Shown here: positions 52,005 to 59,679 of the stretch, piece by piece
How positions within the stretch are numbered: position 1 is the stretch's first letter
Layout: each line of letters opens with the position of its first letter
Assembly: GCA_002298545.1 (NCBI GenBank)
Contig: DBKQ01000005.1
Location: 4,592-68,591, forward strand
Origin: Prevotella sp. UBA746
Lineage (GTDB): Bacteria > Bacteroidota > Bacteroidia > Bacteroidales > Bacteroidaceae
Length of the DNA: 64,000 nt
Direction of reading: 5' to 3'
The notes under the pieces: generated by a model
Databases searched by the model: none
Told to the model about the DNA's origin: nothing
What the model saw: only the letters and a program-made list of their open reading frames with translations
Program-made: the position numbers and the translations under genes

Positions 52005-52020
52005 TAAATTCCGAACATCA
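51990..52020 (-). repeat. 31-bp direct repeat, copy upstream of mntA
   Basis: Perfect copy of 51241-51271, offset 749 bp, same orientation. It ends right before the terminator of the CoA transferase operon. Confidence 0.95.
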
Positions 52021-52079
52021 TATAAAAACGCGTATCAAAAGCCGGAAACATTATTTTAACGTCCCTGTTTCTGATACGC
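52021..52079 (-). terminator. Terminator of the iorAB-aminotransferase-CoA transferase operon
   Basis: GCGTATCA (52030-52037) pairs with TGATACGC (52072-52079) and GAAACA (52045-52050) with TGTTTC (52066-52071), separated by a 7-base bulge. On the minus strand GTTTTTATA follows. It lies 35 bases beyond the CoA transferase stop. Confidence 0.7.
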
Positions 52080-52114
52080 CAACGAGTTCTATAAAAGTTA
52101 TGATAAAGTATATT

Positions 52115-53413
52115 CTATTTTTCTCTCAAGAACCGATATCCGAACCTTTCGTAGGCGGCGCGCTCCAGCTCTTCGCGAAATTCCGGTGCTGCGATGCGTA
52201 TCAGTTCATGGGCACGCTGTGCGAGGTCCTTGCCTTTCAGAAAGGCAGCTCCATATTCCGTAACGACATACTGTGTCTGGAAACGCGTCGTAACCACTCC
52301 TGCGCCTTCGGTCAATACGGGTTTTATCTTTGATATTCCCTTGCCCGACGTGGCTGTCATGGCTATGAAAGTCTTTCCGCCTTCCGACAAAGCTCCGCCA
52401 TACATAAAGTCGTGCTGTCCGCCAACGCCCGAGAAGAGCCGTGTTCCGATGGAGTCGGCACACACCTGTCCGGTCAAGTCCACTTCGATAGCCGAGTTTA
52501 TCGACATCACCTTTGGGTTCTGACGTATGCGGAACGGATCGTTAGTCCATGCCACATCCTTGAAAATCATGTCCTCGTTATAGTCCATATACTCATAAAG
52601 CGCCTTCGACCCGAGGGCGAGCGAGGCAACACTTTTTCCCGGCATCACCACCTTCTGCGAATTGTTTATCACTCCGCTCTTTATCAGCGGCAACACGCCG
52701 TCGGTCATTGCCTCCGTGTGCAGTCCCAGGTTCTTGTGGTCGCGCAGTCCGTTGAGCACGGCATTAGGTATTCCGCCCACACCAATCTGCAGCGTTGCCC
52801 CGTCGGGGATAAGTTCGGCAATATACTGTCCGATTTTCTTCTCCCTCTCGTTGGGCACCGCCGTAGGCACCTCCACCAGTGGGTCGTCCACTTCCACACA
52901 GGCATCGATGTCATCGATGTGTATAAGCGGGTCGCCGTAAGAGAACGGCATCTGTTTGTTCACCTGTGCGATGATAGTCTTTGAACATTCCGCCGCACTG
53001 AAGGCAAGGTCTGCCGACACTCCATAACTGCAATATCCGTCTTTGTTTGGCGGCGAAACATTGAGCAGCGTTACGTCGAGCGGCAGATAGCCCTCGCGGA
53101 AGAGAGCCGGCACCTCACCGAGGAAACACGGAATAATCTGTGCCTCGCCACGGTCTACTGCCTTGCGGATGCTGTTTGCGATAAACAGGCTGCGCGGTAT
53201 GAAGTTGTCGCGCAGTTCCGTCGTGGCATACGGGGCATCCCTTCTGCCCACGGCAAAGGCGGAATACATCTCCACGCCCTCAAGTTCCTTGCCGCGAGCC
53301 GTTATGGCATCTATCAGCACCTCCGGTATCGAGGTACTGCCCTGTATGAACACGCGGTCGTGACTCTTTATCAGTTTTGCTGCCTCTGCGGCAGAAACAT
53401 AGTTTGGTTTCAT
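52115..53413 (-). CDS. Acetyl-CoA hydrolase/transferase family CoA-transferase
   Basis: A 432-residue class I CoA-transferase related to 4-hydroxybutyrate and butyryl-CoA:acetate CoA-transferases. The N domain has FIQGSTSIPEVLIDAITARG (about 23-42) and the C domain LQIGVGGIPNAVLNGL (about 212-227), the oxyanion-hole glycines, followed by LGLHTEAMTDGVLPLI with the catalytic Glu near 239. The end has YVVTEYGAAFLKGKDLAQRA. It moves CoA between an acyl-CoA and a carboxylate such as acetate. In this operon (iorA-iorB-aminotransferase-CoA transferase) it would release the acid from the acyl-CoA made by IorAB, saving the bond energy as acetyl-CoA. The substrate assignment is inference. Confidence 0.92.
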   Translation of the reverse strand: MKPNYVSAAEAAKLIKSHDRVFIQGSTSIPEVLIDAITARGKELEGVEMYSAFAVGRRDAPYATTELRDNFIPRSLFIANSIRKAVDRGEAQIIPCFLGEVPALFREGYLPLDVTLLNVSPPNKDGYCSYGVSADLAFSAAECSKTIIAQVNKQMPFSYGDPLIHIDDIDACVEVDDPLVEVPTAVPNEREKKIGQYIAELIPDGATLQIGVGGIPNAVLNGLRDHKNLGLHTEAMTDGVLPLIKSGVINNSQKVVMPGKSVASLALGSKALYEYMDYNEDMIFKDVAWTNDPFRIRQNPKVMSINSAIEVDLTGQVCADSIGTRLFSGVGGQHDFMYGGALSEGGKTFIAMTATSGKGISKIKPVLTEGAGVVTTRFQTQYVVTEYGAAFLKGKDLAQRAHELIRIAAPEFREELERAAYERFGYRFLREK

Positions 53414-53436
53414 CGGTCTATAAAACTTTATTGTTT

Positions 53437-54750
53437 TTATTTCAGAGGAAAATTCCGGTTGAACACCTCCAGTCGCTCGTCGAGCAAAGGATAATGCTCA
53501 TCCCGAAGCATCGACGTGCATACACGTATTCCCTGCTGCTCGCTACCGGTAGTGCGGAGCGATATTGCCGCCACGCCATAGCGCACGAGTTCGGCAAGGA
53601 GGTCATCTCCCGAGAATCCCTTTCTGCCGATGGTGAAGAAGAATCCGTCGCTCACGTCCTGGTCAAGGTCTTTGTCGTAGACGATATGGAATCCGTGGCG
53701 CAGGAACACTTCCTTCAGCTTTGCCGCGCGACGGGCATACTCTCTGTTTTCGGTAACGAAATCCAGCTGTCCGTCGCATGCCGCCTTATACATTGCGGCA
53801 AGTGCACATTGTGCCGAATGGCATACGCCAGACGAGAGGGTATATAATATGGTATAAATAAAAGCCCTGCCGAGAGTGTCCATGCCAAGCGTCTCCTTCA
53901 GATGCGGATAAACGCGGTCGTAGAGTTTGTTGCTTATCGCCACCGTGGCCACTCGTTCTCCGGCATAGCTGAAAATCTTTGATGCCGAGAGCATGAGCAT
54001 GTAATTGTCAGTGTAGCGTGCCACCGTACTCTGATATGGCGGTTCGAAAGGCTTTCCGATGTATTTGCGCGAGTCCATACCGAGATAAGCCAGGTCTTCG
54101 ATAACCACGGCATCATATTTCGTGGCAAGTTCGCCGATATACTGCAGTTCCTCTTCCGTGAAGCACACCCACGACGGGTTGTTGGGGTTGGAATACAGTA
54201 TGGCGGCGATGTTTCCCTTCTCGAGATGGCGCTCCAGTTCTTCGCGCAGCTTCTCGCCGCGGTAGTTGTACACGTCGAAGGTGTCGCGCTTGTATCCGAG
54301 CACCTTTGCCTGAAGCGGCTGCACGGAGAAGCCCGGGTTGATAAACAGTATGGTGTCTTTTTCTTGACTGAGATGCGTGGTAACGATAAACGAGGCGAAG
54401 GTGCCCATCATCGAACCCACCGTAGGCACACAGCCGTCGGGCTTAACGTCGATGTCGAGAAATGCCTTTACGAAGCGCGACGCCTCTCTTTTCAGCGGAG
54501 CTATACCGGCGATATTAGGATATTTGTTTGCCACGCCATTGTCGAGTGCCTCCTTCTGTGCCTCTATTCCTATGCGGCTTGCCTCCAGTCCCGGCGAGCC
54601 CATTTCGAGATGCACGAATTTCTGTCCGGTAATCTTCTCCAGTTCCTCAGACAGGGCTACAGTCTGTCGTATCGTAGCATTCCCCACCGACGGGATGTGC
54701 ATTTTCCCGAGCACCTCATCAACGGTTTTCTTGTCAAATGGAATATTCAT
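53437..54750 (-). CDS. PLP-dependent aminotransferase, class I/II
   Basis: A 437-residue fold-type I aminotransferase. Visible features are the substrate-side FVHLEMGSPGLEASRIGIEA (about 44-63), AILYSNPNNPSWVCFTEEE with the conserved Asn (about 184-202), VIEDLAYLGMDSRKYIG with the PLP-ring Asp, and the Schiff-base Lys in LSASKIFSYAGERVAT (about 254-269). The C-terminal domain has YGVAAISLRTTGSEQQGIRV. It converts an amino acid to its 2-oxo acid. It sits between iorB and a CoA transferase gene (23 bases after it), so its product would feed IorAB. Aromatic or branched-chain amino acids are the likely substrates, by association with IorAB and not by sequence. Confidence 0.92.
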   Translation of the reverse strand: MNIPFDKKTVDEVLGKMHIPSVGNATIRQTVALSEELEKITGQKFVHLEMGSPGLEASRIGIEAQKEALDNGVANKYPNIAGIAPLKREASRFVKAFLDIDVKPDGCVPTVGSMMGTFASFIVTTHLSQEKDTILFINPGFSVQPLQAKVLGYKRDTFDVYNYRGEKLREELERHLEKGNIAAILYSNPNNPSWVCFTEEELQYIGELATKYDAVVIEDLAYLGMDSRKYIGKPFEPPYQSTVARYTDNYMLMLSASKIFSYAGERVATVAISNKLYDRVYPHLKETLGMDTLGRAFIYTILYTLSSGVCHSAQCALAAMYKAACDGQLDFVTENREYARRAAKLKEVFLRHGFHIVYDKDLDQDVSDGFFFTIGRKGFSGDDLLAELVRYGVAAISLRTTGSEQQGIRVCTSMLRDEHYPLLDERLEVFNRNFPLK

Positions 54751-54795
54751 AAGCCTTATCCTTATTTTTATTAAGGTTTTAGAAAAAAAGCTGGA

Positions 54796-54840
54796 ACTTC
54801 AATTTTCCAACGTTTTTCAATCTTTCAATTTTTCAATCTT
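54796..54840. repeat. TTTCAATCTTTCAA repeat, locus 2, running into the iorB 3' end
   Basis: AACGTTTTTCAATCTTTCAA and TTTTTCAATCTTCCCAC match the repeat at 44.1 kb in inverse orientation. It reaches into the last codons of iorB (stop at 54825), so part of the repeat is translated. Confidence 0.8.
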
Positions 54841-55406
54841 CCCACATCAAGTCCTGCCCGGAAAGCCTTGAGGTTCATCTCCACTATGGCGTCGCCCTTA
54901 CGGGAGAACACGCTGCGTATGCCCTGCTCTATCTTCTCCACCTCGATACCGAGGAAGGGCGAGGCAGCACCGAGCAATACGATGTTTGCGCTGCGTGGGG
55001 ATGCCACCTCCTTTGCAATCTTGTCTACATCGAGCGAAACATGGTGGTCGATAGCCTTGATGCTCTGCAACAGGGTGTCGAGTTCCGGATAGTTCGGGAT
55101 ATTTACAAACGGGGCGGTGTTGGTGATAATCCATCCCTCTTTCTTCAGATACGGCAGATAGCGCATCGCCTCCATCGGCTCGAGAGAGATGATGAGGTCT
55201 GCCTTGCCCAGCGGAATGAGGTCTGAGGCTATCGGCTCCGAACTGATGCGCAGGTTAGACTGCACGTCGCCGCCGCGCTGACTCATGCCGTGCACCTCTG
55301 CCTGCTTGATGTAAAGGTTCTCCTTTATGGCGGCAGCTCCTATAATTGTGGCGATAGAGAGGATGCCCTGTCCTCCCACTCCCGAAAGAATGATATCTGT
55401 ATTCAT
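54825..55406 (-). CDS. iorB: Indolepyruvate ferredoxin oxidoreductase, beta subunit
   Basis: A 193-residue protein from ATG 55406 (MNTDIILSGVGGQGILSIAT); the upstream part of the frame lies in iorA's 3' region and is rejected. The gamma/beta-type 2-oxoacid oxidoreductase fold has IILSGVGGQGILSIATIIGA (about 5-24), KQAEVHGMSQRGGDVQSNLR (about 34-53) and ADLIISLEPMEAMRYLPYL. With IorA it oxidises 2-oxo acids (indolepyruvate, phenylpyruvate or similar) to acyl-CoA, reducing ferredoxin. It starts 14 bases after iorA and is 74 bases ahead of the aminotransferase gene. The last codons overlap a dispersed TTTCAATCTT repeat, so the C terminus (DVGRLKN) may vary among relatives. Confidence 0.95.
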   Translation of the reverse strand: MNTDIILSGVGGQGILSIATIIGAAAIKENLYIKQAEVHGMSQRGGDVQSNLRISSEPIASDLIPLGKADLIISLEPMEAMRYLPYLKKEGWIITNTAPFVNIPNYPELDTLLQSIKAIDHHVSLDVDKIAKEVASPRSANIVLLGAASPFLGIEVEKIEQGIRSVFSRKGDAIVEMNLKAFRAGLDVGRLKN

Positions 55407-55420
55407 AAATTGCGTCCTCC

Positions 55421-57013
55421 TTACTTTTTCTTGTTGTGGCGGCGAGCCGTCTGTATGCATTCGCGGCGTGGGATAACCACGCTCACTCCGGTGTATCTAA
55501 TCTCTTGGCGTATCACGTCTTCCATCTCCTTCATGTTCTGCGGCAGCGGAACGACCACCCTTACATGTTCCGGCTCCACGCCGATGCCGCGACAGATGCT
55601 CTCTATCCTGCCCGTTCCGGCAGAGTCCTGTCCGCCGGTCATTCCCGTGGTGAGGTTGTCGGAGATTACCACCACTATATTCGACTTCTCGTTTACGGCA
55701 TCGAGCAGTCCTGTCATTCCGGAATGAGTGAATGTGGAGTCGCCGATAACGGCAACCGACGGATACTGTCCGGCATCTGCCGCCCCCTTTGCCATCGTTA
55801 TCGAGGCTCCCATGTCTACCACGGAGTGCAGTGCCTGGTATGGCGGAAGGAATCCGAGGGTGTAGCATCCGATGTCGCCGAACACACGGCTGTTGTTGTA
55901 TTCCCGCAACACGTTGTTGAGCGCCTCATACATAAAGCGGTGGCCACAGCCCTGACACAATGCCGGCGGACGCGGCACTACGAGTTCGCTTGCCGGGAAC
56001 ACCTCTTCGTCTTTCAGTCCGAGGGCAGAAATGATATTGTCTGGCGTGAGCTCTCCCGTGCGCGGCACGTCGCCCGACAGTCTGCCTTTTATCTCTATAT
56101 TCTGCTCCAGCACTCCGCGCAGCATCTCTTCCACCACGGGCTGTCCGTCTTCAAGCACGAGCAAGGCGTCGCACTCCCGGGCAAGCTGTCTTATCATCTT
56201 TACCGGCAGCGGATACTGCGACACTTTGAGCACCGTATACGGGCATCCGTCTTTGAAATGCTCCATCAGATAGTTGTAGGCTATTCCGCATGCTATGATG
56301 CCGAGCGACTTGTCCGTGCCGTCAATGAGTCTGTTGTATTTCGAGTTTTCCGCCTCTTCCCTGAAGTCCTTCTGCATCCCCGTCAGGCGCACGTTGCGCT
56401 TGCGTGCCACAGCCGGCAGCAACACCCAGTCTTTCGGGTTCGAGGGATACGACATGGGGTTCTGTGCCCTTACCTCTGCCGTCTCGACCACGGCGCGCGA
56501 GTGTGCCATTCTCGTAACCATCCTCAACACCACGGGCACCTTGTATCGCTCCGACAAGTCGAAGGCGTCTTTCATCATGCCGTAGACTTCCTGTTGCGAC
56601 GAGGGTTCAAACACGGGCACCATGGCAAACTTGCCGTAAAACCTCGAGTCTTGCTCGTTCTGCGAGGAGTGCATCGAGGGGTCGTCGGCAGCCACCACCA
56701 CGAGTCCGCCGTTTGTTCCCGTCATTGCCGAATTCACGAAAGCGTCGGCACACACGTTCATTCCCACATGTTTCATGCAGACCATGGCGCGCTTTCCCAT
56801 ATACGACATTCCGAGTGCTTCCTCCATTGCCGTTTTCTCGTTTGCCGACCACCGGCAGTGGATTCTCCTCTCTGCAGCCAGCGGGTTGCCTTGAATATAC
56901 TCTGTTATTTCTGTGGATGGAGTTCCGGGGTAAGCGTATACTCCCGAAAGTCCTGCGTGAATGGCTCCCAGGGCTATAGCCTCGTCGCCAAGTAGCAATA
57001 GTTTTTCATCCAT
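55421..57013 (-). CDS. iorA: Indolepyruvate ferredoxin oxidoreductase, alpha subunit
   Basis: A 530-residue protein from ATG 57013 (MDEKLLLLGDEAIALGAIHA). The N half has the pyrimidine and transketolase-like parts (GLSGVYAYPGTPSTEITEYI, about 21-40, and MKHVGMNVCADAFVNSAMTG), and the thiamine-diphosphate site is in the C half: RPPALCQGCGHRFMYEALNN (about 354-373), FGDIGCYTLGFLPPYQ and VIGDSTFTHSGMTGLLDAVN (about 419-438). Many IorA proteins end with a 2[4Fe-4S] ferredoxin domain; here the protein stops at 530 with a single Cys (RRECIQTARR), so electrons must leave by a separate ferredoxin or subunit. It starts the operon with a full promoter at 57039-57069. Confidence 0.95.
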   Translation of the reverse strand: MDEKLLLLGDEAIALGAIHAGLSGVYAYPGTPSTEITEYIQGNPLAAERRIHCRWSANEKTAMEEALGMSYMGKRAMVCMKHVGMNVCADAFVNSAMTGTNGGLVVVAADDPSMHSSQNEQDSRFYGKFAMVPVFEPSSQQEVYGMMKDAFDLSERYKVPVVLRMVTRMAHSRAVVETAEVRAQNPMSYPSNPKDWVLLPAVARKRNVRLTGMQKDFREEAENSKYNRLIDGTDKSLGIIACGIAYNYLMEHFKDGCPYTVLKVSQYPLPVKMIRQLARECDALLVLEDGQPVVEEMLRGVLEQNIEIKGRLSGDVPRTGELTPDNIISALGLKDEEVFPASELVVPRPPALCQGCGHRFMYEALNNVLREYNNSRVFGDIGCYTLGFLPPYQALHSVVDMGASITMAKGAADAGQYPSVAVIGDSTFTHSGMTGLLDAVNEKSNIVVVISDNLTTGMTGGQDSAGTGRIESICRGIGVEPEHVRVVVPLPQNMKEMEDVIRQEIRYTGVSVVIPRRECIQTARRHNKKK

Positions 57014-57038
57014 ATAGGTAAAGGTTTTAATTATGGTG

Positions 57039-57069
57039 CAAATATATATTTTTACTTGATGCAAAACAA
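57039..57069 (-). promoter_or_regulatory. Promoter of the iorAB operon
   Basis: On the minus strand TTG (57069-57067) and TATATTTG (57046-57039) are 20 bp apart; the -7 ends 26 bases before the start codon. Confidence 0.7.
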
Positions 57070-57170
57070 ATAAATAATTGTTTTTTATGCAAAAAAATTC
57101 AGCGAGAGAAAAACAAGCTTGTTTGTTTTCCCTAACGCGAGGATTTTAATCAACAAATGTCTTATCAACA

Positions 57171-57212
57171 AATGCGGATTACCTTTATATTTTACAAAAG
57201 GTAACCCGCATT
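57171..57212 (-). terminator. Probable terminator stem downstream of the NCS2 permease gene
   Basis: AATGCGG (57171-57177) pairs with CCGCATT (57206-57212) and TTACCTTT (57179-57186) with AAAGGTAA (57197-57204), with one unpaired base per side between the two stems. There is no clean T run; it may be bidirectional between the permease and the iorA promoter. Confidence 0.5.
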
Positions 57213-57221
57213 ATTTGCTAT

Positions 57222-57332
57222 AGCTGAAAGACCTTTCAATCCTTCAATCTTTCAACGTTTCAATTTTTCAACGTTTTTAATTTTTCAATTTTTCAACGTT
57301 TTTCAATCCTTCCATTTTTCAATCTTTCCATT
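57222..57332. repeat. TTTCAATCTTTCAA repeat, locus 3 (longest)
   Basis: About fourteen imperfect units of TTTCAATC, TTTCAACG and TTTTTCAA fill the region directly after the permease stop at 57333. Same family as 44.1, 54.8 and 58.65 kb. Confidence 0.85.
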
Positions 57333-58631
57333 TTAAATAAATATGTATTTCAGCACGAAGAGTACGGAAAGTACATAGAGCGTAGGGTTGAGGTTCTGCC
57401 ATTTCTGACACAACACGTTTATCACGACGTAGGAGATGATGCCCGTGAGGATTCCGTCGGAGATGCTGTAGGTCAGCGGCATCATTACGATGGTGATGAA
57501 CGCCGGGATGGACTCGGCATAGTCGTTGAGGTTGATATCCTTAATGGGCGACATCATGAAGAGACCTACGATAAGCAATACGGGTGTTGTGGCGGCTGCC
57601 GGAATGGAAAGGAAGACGGGGGCAAAGAAGAGCGCCACGATGAAGCATACGGCTGTGGAGAATGCCGTCAAACCGGTGCGTCCGCCCTGTGCCACTCCCG
57701 ATGCACTCTCCACGTAGGTCGTTGTGGTGCTCGCTCCGAGGCATGCTCCGGCCATCGTTGCTATGGCGTCTGCCATGAAAGCCTTGTTGAGACCGGGAAT
57801 CCTACCGTCGGGGCGCATCATGCCAGCCTTGGTGCATACGCCCACGAGTGTGCCCATGGTGTCGAACATGTCGATGAAGAGGAAGGTGAACACAACTATT
57901 GCCATGTCGATGGTGAAGATGTTGTGGAACTCAAACTTAAAGAATATCGGTTCTATCGACGGTGGAGTGTCCACGATGCCGTTGAATGTTGTTATGCCCA
58001 TCGGGATGCCTATCAGGGCGGTGCCGAGGATTCCGAGGAGCAATGCTCCCGGCACGCGACGGATGAGCAATACCGAGGTGAGAACTATTCCTATCACCCC
58101 GAGGAGCGGAGAGCCATGGGTAAGATGTCCCACTGATACCAGAGTGGCAGAGTTGTCAACGATGATACCCGCATTCTTCAGTCCGATAAAAGCAATATAC
58201 ACACCGATGCCGCAGCTTATGGCCCTTTTTATCGATGCCGGAATGGCGTCCACGATAAGCGTGCGCACCTTGGTAAGCGTAAGGATAACGAAAATAAATC
58301 CCTCGATGAGGATTGCCGTGAGTGCAAACTGCCAGGTGTAGCCCATGGTGAGGCATACGGTGAACACGAAGAAGGCGTTGAGTCCCATTCCGGGAGCCAG
58401 TCCGAAGGGTTTCTTGGCATATATCGCCATTGCGAGTGTTCCCACTATTGCCGCAAGAGCCGTGGATGTGAACACGGCACTCGTGTCCATGCCTTTCGAT
58501 GCGAGGTTAGAGAAGATGTTCGGGTTTATGGCAAGGATGTAAGCCATAGTAAGAAACGTGGTGATACCTGCCAGCACCTCCGTTTTCACGCTATGCTTCG
58601 AAGGGTCGAAGCCAAAAAGTTTTTCCAGCAT
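57333..58631 (-). CDS. NCS2 family purine permease (AzgA-like)
   Basis: A 432-residue integral membrane protein from ATG 58631 (MLEKLFGFDPSKHSVKTEVL), which matches the AzgA/PbuG N terminus. It has about 12-14 hydrophobic segments (TEVLAGITTFLTMAYILAIN, GMGLNAFFVFTVCLTMGYTW, MAIVVFTFLFIDMFDTMGTL). The NCS2 signature is the region GLAPGMGLNAFFVF (about 67-80), and the conserved glutamate-containing motif appears later around TTTYVESASGVAQGGRTGLT (about 303-322). It carries hypoxanthine, guanine or adenine into the cell by proton symport. The DUF5020 protein encoded 47 bases upstream may be its outer-membrane counterpart. Substrate not settled by sequence. Confidence 0.93.
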   Translation of the reverse strand: MLEKLFGFDPSKHSVKTEVLAGITTFLTMAYILAINPNIFSNLASKGMDTSAVFTSTALAAIVGTLAMAIYAKKPFGLAPGMGLNAFFVFTVCLTMGYTWQFALTAILIEGFIFVILTLTKVRTLIVDAIPASIKRAISCGIGVYIAFIGLKNAGIIVDNSATLVSVGHLTHGSPLLGVIGIVLTSVLLIRRVPGALLLGILGTALIGIPMGITTFNGIVDTPPSIEPIFFKFEFHNIFTIDMAIVVFTFLFIDMFDTMGTLVGVCTKAGMMRPDGRIPGLNKAFMADAIATMAGACLGASTTTTYVESASGVAQGGRTGLTAFSTAVCFIVALFFAPVFLSIPAAATTPVLLIVGLFMMSPIKDINLNDYAESIPAFITIVMMPLTYSISDGILTGIISYVVINVLCQKWQNLNPTLYVLSVLFVLKYIFI

Positions 58632-58649
58632 AATCGTTTTTCTTTTATT

Positions 58650-58678
58650 TTTTTTCAATTTTTCAATCTTTCAATCTT
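58650..58678. repeat. TTTCAATCTTTCAA repeat, locus 4
   Basis: Three to four short units between the DUF5020 stop and the permease start (TTTTTCAATCTTTCAATC). Same family as at 44.1, 54.8 and 57.2 kb. Confidence 0.75.
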
Positions 58679-59425
58679 TCAGAACTCCCATTTCATTCCC
58701 AGGCATGGTCGGCATTTAAATCCGCCCGTAGAGCCGAAGTTGTTGCTCAGTTCCACCTCGCCTCCAAGACTAAGGTTTGGGCATCCGAAATGCTGCCCCA
58801 CACAGTACCAGAGCTGCGGTTCGGTAGTAAACACGGTATGCTTGGTGTCCGAGGAGCCGTCTTCTTGATAGTCCACGCTGTGGGTCTCCCACCAGAAGTC
58901 GGCAAAGCCGTCGAACTTCAGTCCCTTGACCCCGAAGATATCATTGCAGGTCCAAACGGCAGTAAGCTGCATCGGCAGGTTCTGGTCAGTCTTTCTTATC
59001 GTCTTGTAGAGAGCCTCGAGTGTGAGGGTGTTACGAAACGACTTGTCGTGGATGAGGTATTCCACACCGAAGAGCCATGCGTTGTTGATAGGATAATTCT
59101 TCGTTATTCCGCCGTTATATTCGGCATGCAGACTCCAGTTTTTCATTTTTGAGTTCTGCCAGAAGTTCAGGGCGCGCGAAATCTCGGTGTATGTGCCGCC
59201 CTGGGCGATGTTCTTGCTTCCCACAACCATCTTGTCGTAGTTGAAGTCGTGGTCAACGAAGAAGTAGGTACTACCCCACTTGTCTTGTTTGAACATTTCG
59301 AGAGTAAGCGTTACGAACTTTCTGTCGCTGCCGAAGTCATACAGCACCTGCGCATTTACCTGCGCCTTGACGCTCGCCGTGCATAGTGTCAATGCAGAGA
59401 GCAGGAGGATTAAAATTTTTTTCAT
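58679..59425 (-). CDS. DUF5020 family outer membrane protein
   Basis: A 248-residue exported protein from ATG 59425 (MKKILILLLSALTLCTASVK). The mature protein has alternating aromatic and polar strands (KFVTLTLEMFKQDKWGSTYF, VDHDFN, WSLHAEYNGGITKNYPINNA, LQLWYC-like stretches) and ends with CRPCLGMKWEF, an aromatic tail fit for BAM insertion, so it is likely a 12-strand barrel. DUF5020 resembles the Tsx nucleoside-channel family in its WGSTYFFVDHDF region. Just downstream, on the same strand, lies a purine permease, so uptake of nucleosides or bases across both membranes is a coherent idea, though inferred. Three to four TTTCAATC units separate the two genes. Confidence 0.8.
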   Translation of the reverse strand: MKKILILLLSALTLCTASVKAQVNAQVLYDFGSDRKFVTLTLEMFKQDKWGSTYFFVDHDFNYDKMVVGSKNIAQGGTYTEISRALNFWQNSKMKNWSLHAEYNGGITKNYPINNAWLFGVEYLIHDKSFRNTLTLEALYKTIRKTDQNLPMQLTAVWTCNDIFGVKGLKFDGFADFWWETHSVDYQEDGSSDTKHTVFTTEPQLWYCVGQHFGCPNLSLGGEVELSNNFGSTGGFKCRPCLGMKWEF

Positions 59426-59487
59426 TTCTCTTATCTTTTCTTTTACCATCTAATCAAATCAATATATTCAAGTTTCGGATTTATAAT

Positions 59488-59648
59488 CTTCCCCTCCGGG
59501 GGCGGAGCAGTTACCTTTAGGTGTCATAAATTTACATATTTGTCATTACTAAATCTGTATCATTACTAATTTTACCAGTAAACATTTAAGCTTTTAGCAG
59601 AAAGAGTAACTGCTCCGCCCCTGCAAAGGGGAGGCGGGGGAGGGGAAG
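59488..59648. repeat. CTTCCCCTCC..GGAGCAGTTAC palindromic element
   Basis: GGGGCGGAGCAGTTAC at 59499-59514 and GTAACTGCTCCGCCCC at 59606-59621 are perfect inverted repeats of 16 bp around an AT-rich core of about 90 bases; CTTCCCCTCC at one end opposes GGAGGGGAAG at the other. It has no coding potential and lies between DUF5020 and the chromate transporter genes. Confidence 0.88.
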
Positions 59649-59679
59649 AACTAAATCAGCAAACTTAGAGAAACTTCAG

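Noticed and set aside
55436..56995. A 519-codon open frame on the plus strand opposite iorA
   Set aside because: It mirrors the codon structure of iorA, has Cys/His/Arg-rich composition unlike real proteins, no family motif and no promoter. It is an antisense shadow.
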